Positions 44,175 through 52,833 of a stretch of 64,000 nucleotides of DNA are shown one piece after another. Both the position numbers and the translations under genes were made by a program. Position 1 is the stretch's first letter; each line of letters starts with the position of its first letter. The notes beneath the pieces are model-generated. The model did not search any database. It worked only from the letters and a program-made list of their open reading frames with translations, and was not told where the DNA came from. Source of the DNA: Thermohalobaculum sp039513195 (lineage in GTDB: Bacteria; Pseudomonadota; Alphaproteobacteria; Rhodobacterales; Rhodobacteraceae); the NCBI GenBank assembly GCA_039513195.1, contig JBCCRM010000004.1, forward strand, positions 141,153 to 205,152, in the 5' to 3' direction.

Positions 44175-45404
44175 TCAGCCACCAAAGTCGTCAAGCATGA
44201 TGTCTTCGCGATCCACTCCGAGATCGAGCAGCATTTTGATAACGGAGGAGTTCATAATCGGGGGGCCGCACATATAGTACTCACAATCCTCCGGCGCCGG
44301 ATGGTCCTTGAGATATTCGTTGAACAGCACATTGTGAATAAATCCGGTATGTCCGGTCCAGTCATCCTCAGGCAGCGCGTCGGACAGCGCGACATGCCAA
44401 GTGAAGTTGGGGAACTCGGCGGCGAGTTCATCGAAGTCTTCGACAAAGAACATTTCTCGTTTCGAGCGGGCGCCATACCAGAAGGTGATCTTCCGGTCGC
44501 GATTCTTTAGCCGCTTGAGCTGGTCGAAGATGTGGCTCCGCATCGGCGCCATACCGGCACCGCCGCCAATGAAGATCATCTCTTTCTCGGTCTCGCGGGC
44601 GAAAAACTCCCCGAACGGGCCAGAGATCGTCACCTTGTCACCAGGCTTTAGATTGAAAATATAGGAGGACATCTTGCCGGGAGGGATGCCTTCAGAGCCG
44701 GGAGGCGGTGAGGCGACCCGGACATTCAGCATGATCATACCCTTTTCTTCAGGGTAGTTTGCCATCGAATACGCTCGTTCAATCGGCTGGTCGACGGCCG
44801 AATGGTATTGCCAAAGGTTGAACCGGTCCCAATCCTCCCGGTACTCTTCCTGCACATCGAAATCGGAGTATTTGAGCTGGTGAGCGGGCGCCTCAATTTG
44901 GATATATCCACCAGCACGGAAATTCACATCCTCGCCTTCGGGCAGCTCGAGTACCAACGCCTTGATGAAGGTCGCGACGTTTTCGTTGGAGCGGACTGTG
45001 CACTCCCACTTTTTGACCCCAAAGACTTCCTCCGGGACCTCAATCTCCATATCCTGCTTCACGGCCACCTGGCACGAAAGCCGGTCGCCGCACGACGCCT
45101 CTCGCTTGGTGATGTGGCTCTCCTCCGTCGGCAGGATCGAGCCGCCGCCGGAATGGATCTTCACCCGGCACTGCGCACAAGTGCCGCCGCCGCCGCAGGC
45201 CGACGGTACGAAGAGCTTCTGTTCCGCCAAGGTTTGGAGCAGCTTCCCCCCGGCAGGCACCGAGATCGTCTTCTCGCCATTGATGGTGATGTTGACGTTC
45301 CCGGTCGACACCAGCCGCGAGCGCGCCGCAAGGATGACCGTGACAAGCGCAAGCACGATCAGGGTGAAGAGAATGATGCCCAAGCCGAAGGTCGCCATCT
45401 GCAA
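44175..45404 (-). CDS. nqrF: Na+-translocating NADH:quinone reductase subunit F
   Basis: NADH-oxidising entry subunit, 409 residues. One N-terminal membrane helix (about 5-26); [2Fe-2S] domain with Cys70, Cys76, Cys79 and Cys111 (CGGGGTCAQC, later LSCQV); FAD site RAYSMANYP; NADH domain with MIFIGGGAGMAPMRSHIFDQ and terminal LDDFGG. It is the last gene of nqrABCDEF. Confidence 0.96.
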   Translation of the reverse strand: MQMATFGLGIILFTLIVLALVTVILAARSRLVSTGNVNITINGEKTISVPAGGKLLQTLAEQKLFVPSACGGGGTCAQCRVKIHSGGGSILPTEESHITKREASCGDRLSCQVAVKQDMEIEVPEEVFGVKKWECTVRSNENVATFIKALVLELPEGEDVNFRAGGYIQIEAPAHQLKYSDFDVQEEYREDWDRFNLWQYHSAVDQPIERAYSMANYPEEKGMIMLNVRVASPPPGSEGIPPGKMSSYIFNLKPGDKVTISGPFGEFFARETEKEMIFIGGGAGMAPMRSHIFDQLKRLKNRDRKITFWYGARSKREMFFVEDFDELAAEFPNFTWHVALSDALPEDDWTGHTGFIHNVLFNEYLKDHPAPEDCEYYMCGPPIMNSSVIKMLLDLGVDREDIMLDDFGG

Positions 45405-45410
45405 GGCTCC

Positions 45411-46022
45411 TCAGAGTTTTACACCGGAGAATGACATAAAGGCCATCGCCATCAGGCCGGCCGTGATGAAGGTGATGCCCAGCCCCTGGAGGCCGTCGGG
45501 AATATCGGAATACTTTAGCTTTTCCCGTACGCCGGCCATCGCCGTGATCGCCAACGCCCAGCCAAAGCCCGAAGAGACCCCGTAGGTGACCGACTCTGCA
45601 AAGTTGTAGTCGCGTTCCACCATAAAGAGCGATCCGCCGAGAATGGCGCAGTTCACCGTAATCAGCGGCAGGAACACACCAAGCGCGTTGTACAGCGGTG
45701 GAAAGTATTTATCGAGCACCATTTCCAAGATCTGCACCAGCGCCGCAATGACGCCGATATAGGAAATGAGGCCCAGGAATGTGAGATCGACCTCCGACAG
45801 CCCAGCCCAGGCCAACGCCCCGGGCGCGAGCAGGTAGTTGAGGATCAGATTGTTCGCCGGCACCGTAATCGACTGGACCACCATCACCGAGATGCCGAGC
45901 CCGATGGCCGTCGAGATCTTCTTCGAAACTGCGATGAAGGTGCACATGCCCAGGAAGAAGGACAGGGCCAAGTTTTCGACGAAAATCGCCTTAACCGCGA
46001 GGGAGATCAGCCCTTCCATCAA
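45411..46022 (-). CDS. nqrE: Na+-NQR membrane subunit E
   Basis: 203 residues, six helices, sister of NqrD. Cys27 (SFFLGMCTFIAVS) and a second Cys in LITVNCAILGGSLFM lie in the two half-helices that, with NqrD, hold the intramembrane iron-sulfur centre. It overlaps nqrD by four bases. Confidence 0.96.
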   Translation of the reverse strand: MMEGLISLAVKAIFVENLALSFFLGMCTFIAVSKKISTAIGLGISVMVVQSITVPANNLILNYLLAPGALAWAGLSEVDLTFLGLISYIGVIAALVQILEMVLDKYFPPLYNALGVFLPLITVNCAILGGSLFMVERDYNFAESVTYGVSSGFGWALAITAMAGVREKLKYSDIPDGLQGLGITFITAGLMAMAFMSFSGVKL

Positions 46023-46675
46023 TGAGCCTCGACCACTTGGATCTTGTATTCCCGCTCTTCGACCTGATCGGTCTTCCAGGCCCGGAAAGCCCAGATGATG
46101 AGCCCGATGATGAAGAACGCAGACGGCGGCAGCAACAGCAGACCGTTCGGGACATACCAGCCGCCATTATTCACCGTCTGGAAAATGGTGATGCCGAACA
46201 GGCTACCCGATCCGAACAGCTCGCGGATAAAGCCGACCAGCATCAGGATCAGCCCGTAGCCAAGCCCATTGCCAACCCCATCGATGAAGCTGGCAAGCGG
46301 TGGGTTCTTCATCGCGAATGCCTCCGCCCGGCCCATCACAATACAATTGGTGATGATTAGGCCGACGAACACCGACAGCGTCTTGGAGATCTCATAGGCA
46401 TAGGCCTTCAAAACCTGATCCACCAGGATCACCAACGACGCGATGATCACCATTTGCACAATGATCCGGATCGAGCCCGGGATCTGGCTGCGGATCATCG
46501 AAATGAACATCGAGGAGAAGCCGGTCACCAAGGTCACTGCGATGGACATAACGAAGGCCACCTGCAGTGACGAGGTCACCGCGAGGGCGGAACAAATGCC
46601 CAGAACTTGCAGCGTGATCGGATTGTTGTCGACCAAGGGGTCGGTCAGCATCTCTCTACGCACTTGGGCCATCAC
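46019..46675 (-). CDS. nqrD: Na+-NQR membrane subunit D
   Basis: 218 residues, six helices. The conserved cysteines are Cys28 (LQVLGICSALAVTS) and the one in LIITNCIVMGRAEAFA. It forms the pseudo-symmetric pair with NqrE. It overlaps nqrC by four bases. Confidence 0.96.
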   Translation of the reverse strand: MMAQVRREMLTDPLVDNNPITLQVLGICSALAVTSSLQVAFVMSIAVTLVTGFSSMFISMIRSQIPGSIRIIVQMVIIASLVILVDQVLKAYAYEISKTLSVFVGLIITNCIVMGRAEAFAMKNPPLASFIDGVGNGLGYGLILMLVGFIRELFGSGSLFGITIFQTVNNGGWYVPNGLLLLPPSAFFIIGLIIWAFRAWKTDQVEEREYKIQVVEAH

Positions 46676-47490
46676 ACATTCCCCGCTGTGAGATTCTCAA
46701 GGAAAGGTTTGTACCCCGACTTCCCCATCCAGAAATTGACCAGATTGTGGACGCCGACGGTTGTCAGGGTCGCACCTGCGAGGGCGTCGATGTGATACTC
46801 ATTCCCCGCGGCAGGCACGGCCTTGGTAACGCTGATCTGCAGCACGCCATCCTGATCGTAGAGCTTCTTACCCTTCCACAGCGCCTTCCAGCGCGGGTTG
46901 TCGACCTCCGCCCCCAATCCGGGCGTTTCAGCATGCTCGTAGAACTGAAGACCGAAAATGTCGTTCCCGTCCGCTTCCAACGCGATGTAGCCATAAAGCG
47001 TCGACCACAGTCCATAGCCGTAGATCGGCAGGATCACCTTGTCGATATCGCCCGCTTCATCGCGCAGAAGATAGACAGTCACGTATCTGCTCTGCCGGCC
47101 GATGCCCGCCGGGTCCTCCTCCAGAGCGACAGAGGTCGCCGGGTCGTCCGCTGCGGCACGGTCGTCGAAAGTCGCGGGGTCGAACTGATCTGTGAAAGTT
47201 CCGCTCGCCAGCTCCAGAATATGCGGCTCGAATGCCGAGAACGCCTCGACCACATCCTGGTCCGGATCGTAGATGCCCGCGACCTGGAGGATATTGATCT
47301 GCTTGTCCTTGAGCGCATTGATCTCTTGCGTGGGCCGTAGCGCCACCGCTGCGGCCGAGACGACCATCGACGCAATGAGGCAGAGAGAGACGGCCACAAA
47401 GACGGTCTTCGGCACAGAATCCGGGGGAAGCGCCATAAAGCGGCGCAGCAAACCCGGGGGCTTCTTTTGGTTCGAATCTTGGTCAGGCAT
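46672..47490 (-). CDS. nqrC: Na+-NQR subunit C, covalent FMN protein
   Basis: 272 residues, one N-terminal helix (VFVAVSLCLIASMVVSAAAV) and a periplasmic FMN domain. The flavinylation motif reads DALAGATLTTVGVHN: the acceptor Thr of the SGAT-type motif is present, though the first position is Ala and not Ser. The flavin is attached by the ApbE encoded at 50436. It overlaps nqrB by eight bases. Confidence 0.95.
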   Translation of the reverse strand: MPDQDSNQKKPPGLLRRFMALPPDSVPKTVFVAVSLCLIASMVVSAAAVALRPTQEINALKDKQINILQVAGIYDPDQDVVEAFSAFEPHILELASGTFTDQFDPATFDDRAAADDPATSVALEEDPAGIGRQSRYVTVYLLRDEAGDIDKVILPIYGYGLWSTLYGYIALEADGNDIFGLQFYEHAETPGLGAEVDNPRWKALWKGKKLYDQDGVLQISVTKAVPAAGNEYHIDALAGATLTTVGVHNLVNFWMGKSGYKPFLENLTAGNV

Positions 47491-48682
47491 GGCGCCGCGC
47501 CCTGCGTCTGATGTTGGCTTGAACGACGAAGTAGTCGATTAGGGGTGCGAAAACGTTTCCGAACAGGATTGCCAGCATCATCCCCTCCGGAAATGCGGGA
47601 TTGATCACACGGATCATGACGACCATGAACCCGATCAGAGCGCCGTAGATGTAGCGGCCGAGATTGGTGTGGGCGCCGGAGACCGGCTCTGTGACCATAA
47701 AGACGAGCCCGAATGCGTATCCACCGACCACGAGATGCCAATACCAAGGCATCGCGAACATCGGGTTGCTGTCGGAGCCGACAAAGTTCAGCAACAGCGA
47801 GAACGCCACCATACCGCCGAAGCACCCGACGACCATGCGGTAATTGGCGATTTTCGTTGCCAAAAGGAAGACAAGCCCCAGTAGGCAAGCGAGCGTTGAT
47901 GTTTCCCCGATCGAACCCGGCACCAAGCCGACAAAGCTGTCCCACCAGGTCATGCCGCGTCCGGCGAGCTCTTGGAACCCATCGGCGGCTGACACGGCCA
48001 GGGCCGTGGCACCCGTGAACCCATCGACCGGCACCCAGACGCTGTCTCCCGACAACTGCGCGGGGTAGGCGAAGTATAGGAAAGCCCGACCGGTAAGCGC
48101 CGGGTTCAAAAAGTTCTTGCCGGTGCCGCCGAAGACTTCTTTGCCGATCACCACCCCGAAGATGATGCCGAGCGCCACCTGCCAGAGCGGAGTCGTGGCC
48201 GGCAAAATCAACGCATAAAGCATCGACGAGACCAAGAACCCCTCATTGACCTCGTGCCGACGGACCGTCGCGAAGATAACCTCGCAAATGCCACCCGCCA
48301 GCAGCGTGGTGATGTAGATTGGCAGGAAATAAAGCAGCCCATGGAATATGTTAGCAAATGGGTTCGACGGGTTAAACCCAATGCCCAGCAGGTCGATCAG
48401 CCCAGCACGCCAGCCGGTGGCTTCGAAATCTGCCAGGGCTAAGTTTGCCTGATAGCCGACATTGTAGAGCCCCATCAAAATGCAGGGGAATGTCGCGATC
48501 ACGACATAGGTCATGATCCGCTTCATATCGATGTACGATCGCGCATGGGGCGCGACGGTGGTCACGGTCTTGGGTGTGTAGAGAAAGCTCTCCACCATCT
48601 CGTAGACTGGGAAATACCGCTCCCACTTTCCGCCTCTCTCGAAATGCGGCTCGATACGGTCGAAGAAGTCACGCAAGGCCAA
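47483..48682 (-). CDS. nqrB: Na+-NQR membrane subunit B, covalent FMN and Na+ channel
   Basis: 399 residues, about ten helices. The FMN attachment motif is VDGFTGATALA. The conserved blocks GKEVFGGTGKNFLNPALTGR and FGLVFMVTEPVSGAHTNLGR are present. NqrB is the main Na+-conducting and riboflavin/ubiquinone-site subunit. It lies three bases after nqrA. Confidence 0.96.
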   Translation of the reverse strand: MALRDFFDRIEPHFERGGKWERYFPVYEMVESFLYTPKTVTTVAPHARSYIDMKRIMTYVVIATFPCILMGLYNVGYQANLALADFEATGWRAGLIDLLGIGFNPSNPFANIFHGLLYFLPIYITTLLAGGICEVIFATVRRHEVNEGFLVSSMLYALILPATTPLWQVALGIIFGVVIGKEVFGGTGKNFLNPALTGRAFLYFAYPAQLSGDSVWVPVDGFTGATALAVSAADGFQELAGRGMTWWDSFVGLVPGSIGETSTLACLLGLVFLLATKIANYRMVVGCFGGMVAFSLLLNFVGSDSNPMFAMPWYWHLVVGGYAFGLVFMVTEPVSGAHTNLGRYIYGALIGFMVVMIRVINPAFPEGMMLAILFGNVFAPLIDYFVVQANIRRRARRHA

Positions 48683-48685
48683 GGA

Positions 48686-50029
48686 TCATCCCTCCTTCTC
48701 GATCCGGGTCAGGCAGTCGCGCAAGGCGAGACCGTACTCGTACTTGGCCGGGCAGGCAAAACCCACCAGGCCGAGATCCTCTTCGTCAAGTTCCAAGGCG
48801 CCGAGGGCCTGCGCCTGATCGGTATCCATAACCAAGAGCGCCCGCAAAAGCTGGGTCGGTAAGAAGTCCTGCGGCATCAGCTCCTCGAACGTGCCCAATG
48901 GCACCATCGCGCGACGGCCACCGTTTAGGTTGGACGTGAGCGAAAACAGCCGGCGGGACAGGGCCGATCCCAATACCGGCTGGACCGCGTATTTGCCGGG
49001 CATAGGCCGTATCCAACCCATGGGGATTTGCGCTCGATCCTCTTCAATAAGGGTGATCTGCCGGGCATAGCGGCCGAGATAGGCGCTGACGCCCTCCCCC
49101 GCACGGCCACTGAGGACCGAGCCGGAGATAATCCGCACAGGCCGGTTCGACCGCAGATCGCCCTCGGTCAGGTCGACCATGGAGGCGCCCGCAAGGGTCC
49201 GCACGAGCCGCGGATGTGCGCAGACAGGCCCGGTCAGAGCGACGATGCGGGTGGCATCGTATCGGCCAGTCTGCATCAGTCGGCCGATGGCGATCACATC
49301 GTGATAACCGATCGTCCAGACGACCTTTTCCGGCCCCGGAGGCTCCAGAAAGTGCATATGCGTGCCCGCCAGCCCCGAGGGATGCGGGCCCGAGAACGAG
49401 GCGGTCTCAACCCCCGCTAAATCGCTGCCGGGGAGATCGGCGCCATTGCCCTGGCAAAGATAGGTCTTTCCCTCCGACAGCGGCGCAATCGCCTTTACTC
49501 CGAGGGAAAACGCCTCTGCGTCTTCGCGTATGATCAGCGCCGGATCGGCGGCCAAGGGTTCGGTGTCGGTTGCGGTCACATAGATCGCTGCCGGACGGGT
49601 GGTGGGCGCGGGCACTTTGGAATAGGGCCGTGTTCGGAACGATGTCCAAAGTCCCGCAGCGCACAGCCGTTCAACCATCCCCTCTGGCGTGGAGGCGTCG
49701 CCCACCGAAGAAAAGTCGACGGGTTCCACCGCGCCGTCGATCACCTGAATCTCGACGCTGATAAGCTTTCGCCGGGCACCGCGGTTGATGGCCTTGATCT
49801 TGCCCGCGGCAGGGGAAACCACCTGCACCTCAGGCATATCCTTGTCGACAAGTATCGGCGAGCCCGGGCCGACATCGTCGCCCTCGGCAACCGAGAGACG
49901 GGGTTTCAACCCGATATAATCGTCGCCAAGGATGCCCACCGTGCGTAACGCCGGACCATCTTCGATGTTGGGCTTCGGCGCTCCCATGATCGGCACATCT
50001 AAGCCTTTGTGTAGCGAGAAACGCTGCAT
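48686..50029 (-). CDS. nqrA: Na+-NQR subunit A
   Basis: 447-residue peripheral subunit and first gene of the operon. It starts MQRFSLHKGLDVPIMGAPKP, with the block VAEGDDVGPGSPILVDKDMP and YHDVIAIGRLMQTGRYDATR in the middle. The Rnf-like N-terminal barrel fold is complete and the length matches the family. Confidence 0.95.
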   Translation of the reverse strand: MQRFSLHKGLDVPIMGAPKPNIEDGPALRTVGILGDDYIGLKPRLSVAEGDDVGPGSPILVDKDMPEVQVVSPAAGKIKAINRGARRKLISVEIQVIDGAVEPVDFSSVGDASTPEGMVERLCAAGLWTSFRTRPYSKVPAPTTRPAAIYVTATDTEPLAADPALIIREDAEAFSLGVKAIAPLSEGKTYLCQGNGADLPGSDLAGVETASFSGPHPSGLAGTHMHFLEPPGPEKVVWTIGYHDVIAIGRLMQTGRYDATRIVALTGPVCAHPRLVRTLAGASMVDLTEGDLRSNRPVRIISGSVLSGRAGEGVSAYLGRYARQITLIEEDRAQIPMGWIRPMPGKYAVQPVLGSALSRRLFSLTSNLNGGRRAMVPLGTFEELMPQDFLPTQLLRALLVMDTDQAQALGALELDEEDLGLVGFACPAKYEYGLALRDCLTRIEKEG

Positions 50030-50435
50030 ACGTGCTTACCTCTACCGGTCAGTTCCGCTACTTCTGTGCAACGAGCCGTCGGCAGGCGAAAGCATTCCGT
50101 TGCGACTCGCATACTTTTTTTTCGGCGCCGTGCATAGCAGCATAGCCTTACAGCGACGATAAGGCGCTGCACTGCACCAAAAGATGCCGTGTTCTAGGCT
50201 TCACGGTGGCAGCGGGCGAGGTAAACCCGACGAATGATCGCGCCCATTCCCTCGAGCTGGCAGTTACATAGGGGTCGGCGACCAGATAGCGCCTCATGGA
50301 GATATCGAGATATGAGATGCCGGCCATGCCGATGGCGCTCAAAACACGCAATTTAGGTTTAAATGGCTACTTTTGTCGCGGGAAAGCCGCGACCCTATGT
50401 GATATTCAACACCTGATCGCCATAGAGGTTCTGTC
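50030..50435. promoter_or_regulatory. Divergent promoter region of nqrABCDEF and apbE-nqrM
   Basis: 406 bases. A run of eight T is at 50115-50122, and a perfect hairpin GTCGCGG-GAAAG-CCGCGAC lies at 50375-50393, about 40 bases before apbE. A minus-strand frame at 50148-50351 has no family signal. No riboswitch I know was recognised. Confidence 0.45.
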
Positions 50436-51464
50436 GTGACCAATCTGACCAAGCTCTCTCGCCGTTCTTTCATGATCATGCCCCTGGCATTGGCGGCCTG
50501 CAAACCCGGCTGGGAAGTGTTCGACATCAGCGGTCCAACGATGGGCACCAGCTACCGGGTGGTGGCTGTCGAGTCCGCACGCCGTTTGGACGAAGCCGAG
50601 GTCCGGGCGGCTATCGATGGCGCTCTGGCGGAGGTGAACCGGCAGATGTCGAACTGGGACCCGGATTCGGAGATTTCGCGGTTCAATGCGCAACAAGGTC
50701 TTGCGCCCGTGGCCGTCTCCTCTGGCCTGGCCGAGGTGATGGAGGCGGCGGAGAGCGTCCATCTGGCGAGCAACGGCCGGTTCGACACCACTATGGGTCC
50801 GATGATCGAGCTGTGGGGGTTCGGGACGCCGGGTGCCCGATCGATGCCGAGCGAGGCTGACATCGCCTCCGCCCGGACACGCGTGGGACATGCTAACACG
50901 CTGACGGTTCGGCAGGACGCATTGCAGAAGCGGCAGCCAGATGCTCAGATTTATCTCGCTGCGATCGGCAAAGGCTATGGCGCAGACCATGTCGGGCGCG
51001 CTCTGGAGGCGTTGGGAATCTCCGACTACCTGGTCGAGATCGGCGGCGATCTCTACGTCTCCGGGCGCAATCCTGACGGACTACCCTGGCAGATCGGCAT
51101 CGAGAGACCGGCGGCCAGCACGCGCGAAGTGCTGCATGTGGTGGGCGTCAGCGATCTTGGGCTCGCATCCTCTGGCGACTATCGCAACTATTTCGAGCAA
51201 GACGGTCTGCGGTTCTCGCATCTGATCGATCCGAGCACCGGGCGGCCGGTGACCCACCGCACTGCTTCGGCAACGGTCTTGGCGAAAAATGCGATGCTTG
51301 CGGATGCATGGGCCACTGCACTGCATATATTGGGCTCAGATGTAGGGCTGCCGTTGGCGGAGGAGCAGGGTCTGGCGGTCCTCTTCACCGAACGCAAGCC
51401 TGGTGCGGACGCGATGCAATTCACGACTATCGCCAGTTCGCGCTTCGCTGCGCTCGTCAGCTAG
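50436..51464 (+). CDS. apbE: FMN transferase (flavinyltransferase) ApbE
   Basis: Attaches FMN to Thr residues of NqrB and NqrC using FAD. 342 residues from a GTG start. A lipoprotein signal with twin Arg (KLSRRSFMIMPLALAAC) anchors it on the periplasmic side. Family motifs are GPTMGTSYRV, ISRFNAQQG, IGKGYGADHVGRALEALGI, GGDLYVSGR and SHLIDPSTGRPV. It is divergent from nqrA and 21 bases ahead of nqrM. Confidence 0.95.
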   Translation: MTNLTKLSRRSFMIMPLALAACKPGWEVFDISGPTMGTSYRVVAVESARRLDEAEVRAAIDGALAEVNRQMSNWDPDSEISRFNAQQGLAPVAVSSGLAEVMEAAESVHLASNGRFDTTMGPMIELWGFGTPGARSMPSEADIASARTRVGHANTLTVRQDALQKRQPDAQIYLAAIGKGYGADHVGRALEALGISDYLVEIGGDLYVSGRNPDGLPWQIGIERPAASTREVLHVVGVSDLGLASSGDYRNYFEQDGLRFSHLIDPSTGRPVTHRTASATVLAKNAMLADAWATALHILGSDVGLPLAEEQGLAVLFTERKPGADAMQFTTIASSRFAALVS

Positions 51465-51485
51465 AGCGAAGAAGAGGGCGCAGCC

Positions 51486-51770
51486 ATGGCAACGTTTCTG
51501 CTGACCTTCGGGCTGTTGATGCTGATCATGCTCGGCATGGCGGCGGGCGTTCTATTGATGGGCCGCACGATCAAAGGCAGCTGCGGTGGCCTGAACGCCA
51601 TTGGCGATGCTGATCACTGCTTGGTTTGCAGCAAGGAAATCGACCCGGACAGTCCGCTGCGAGAAAGGCTGCAATGCCCCCGCGCGCGCAAGATGATGGA
51701 GCGTGCGGGCCTTGATCCAGAGGCGCAGGCGGGCGGTAGGTATCAGGGGCTGCATCGGCGAGCGCCTTGA
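51486..51770 (+). CDS. nqrM: Na+-NQR maturation protein NqrM
   Basis: 94 residues. A single N-terminal helix is followed by GSCGGL with Cys33 and the CLVC pair Cys45/Cys48, with another Cys at 64. This DUF539 cysteine pattern is that of NqrM, which delivers iron to the NqrD/NqrE site. It follows apbE on the same strand, so the two maturation factors form a transcription unit next to nqr. Confidence 0.92.
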   Translation: MATFLLTFGLLMLIMLGMAAGVLLMGRTIKGSCGGLNAIGDADHCLVCSKEIDPDSPLRERLQCPRARKMMERAGLDPEAQAGGRYQGLHRRAP

Positions 51771-51789
51771 AGGTTTTGCGCAGCGTCAA

Positions 51790-51975
51790 TCAGCCCGTCT
51801 GAGAAAGCGGTAGGAAGCCGACGGCGATCAACGAAAGTGCAGCCACAGCACCGTAGACCCACAATTGCCAGGTGGGACCAGCGGTCTTCCAAACACGTCG
51901 ATATTGATAGCCGCCCCAGCAAGCGAGCACGAAGATACCGGTCGCCATGGCCGGAGTCAGCGTCACTTCGGGCAA
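51790..51975 (-). CDS. Small two-helix membrane protein, unknown
   Basis: 61 residues with a TTG start (GGGAGAAG seven bases upstream); ATG at 51948 would give 52 residues. Two helices are visible: TPAMATGIFVLACWGGY and LWVYGAVAALSLIAVGFLP, joined by a basic YRRVWKTAGPTWQ loop. Convergent with nqrM and divergent from the CBS gene. Family not recognised. Confidence 0.55.
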   Translation of the reverse strand: MPEVTLTPAMATGIFVLACWGGYQYRRVWKTAGPTWQLWVYGAVAALSLIAVGFLPLSQTG

Positions 51976-52051
51976 GAATCTTCTCCCACAGGGCCCAAAT
52001 GGGTTACAATGCTGTTTTACGAAAGCCGAAAATGGCGCCGGAGGAAACATA

Positions 52052-52573
52052 ATGCCAGGTTCATATCAAGCCCCGATGCGTAAGGATAAACAGAGCCAAC
52101 GCACATACAGCCAGAGCCAAGCTAGCAATCTCTCATCCGAACAGGCCAGTGTTGCAAGGATCCTAAAGCAAAAGGGCTCGGATATCTTTTCGATCAGCCC
52201 GGGCGACACGCTCGGCCGCGCTGTGGAGATTTTGCGCGACCGGCGGATCGGCGCGTTGGTGGTCACCGACGAGGGGGGCGCTCTTGTCGGTATCCTGTCC
52301 GAGCGCGATATCGTGCGAAAGCTTGCCGACACCCCGGGCAAAACACTTCCGCAATTGGTCAAGGATGTGATGACCAAGAAAGTGGAGACGTGCAGCTCGG
52401 ATGAGCCGCTGATTACCGTGCTGCGGCGAATGACGGCCGGGCGCTTCCGGCACATGCCTGCTGTCGAGGGCTCGAAACTGGTCGGCATGGTGACGATCGG
52501 CGATGTCATCAGCTTTCGGCTGACCGAGCTTGAGCAGGAGACGCTTCAACTCAAGCAGTTGATCGTCGGCTGA
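52052..52573 (+). CDS. CBS-domain pair protein
   Basis: 173 residues from the ATG at 52052 with GGAGGA ten bases upstream. After a Gln/Ser-rich lead come two CBS motifs (SISPGDTLGRAVEILRDRRI, LVGILSERDIVRKLAD; then VMTKKVETCSSDEPLITVLR, KLVGMVTIGDVIS). Stand-alone CBS pairs usually bind adenine nucleotides. No partner can be named. Confidence 0.9.
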   Translation: MPGSYQAPMRKDKQSQRTYSQSQASNLSSEQASVARILKQKGSDIFSISPGDTLGRAVEILRDRRIGALVVTDEGGALVGILSERDIVRKLADTPGKTLPQLVKDVMTKKVETCSSDEPLITVLRRMTAGRFRHMPAVEGSKLVGMVTIGDVISFRLTELEQETLQLKQLIVG

Positions 52574-52833
52574 AGGCTAGGCACCCGTGGCTGGATCGGC
52601 GCGTAGCGCGCCGATCCGACGGCAACAATCGGTAGGACTGAGCCGTGGTTGCCGGATGGTGTAAAGCGTAGACCGCGCCTGGGGCGCTCGCCCCAGGATG
52701 CAGTAAACACCGCGTGTGATGACAATGATCGCTTGGCGGCACGTGAATTGCGCTGCCGCCCGCTGACGGTCAGCGCCGTTGAGACGATAGGCGGAGAACC
52801 CTCCCCTCGGAAGATCCGGTTCGCCGGTCTCCT
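52574..52833. other. Convergent gap with a series of hairpins
   Basis: 260 bases between the CBS gene and putA. Four perfect inverted repeats lie in a row: GGATCGGCGCG-TAG-CGCGCCGATCC at 52593-52617; GGCAAC with GTTGCC at 52621-52653; CCTGGGG with CCCCAGG at 52678-52697; GGCGGCA with TGCCGCC at 52735-52760. None has a U tract, so they are not classical terminators, though the first may end both transcripts. Confidence 0.5.

Noticed and set aside
50148..50351. 67-codon minus-strand frame between nqrA and apbE
   Set aside because: No ribosome binding site or family signal; lies in a divergent promoter region.
52593..52617. Rho-independent terminator after the CBS gene
   Set aside because: Strong stem but no U tract on either strand; listed only as a hairpin.
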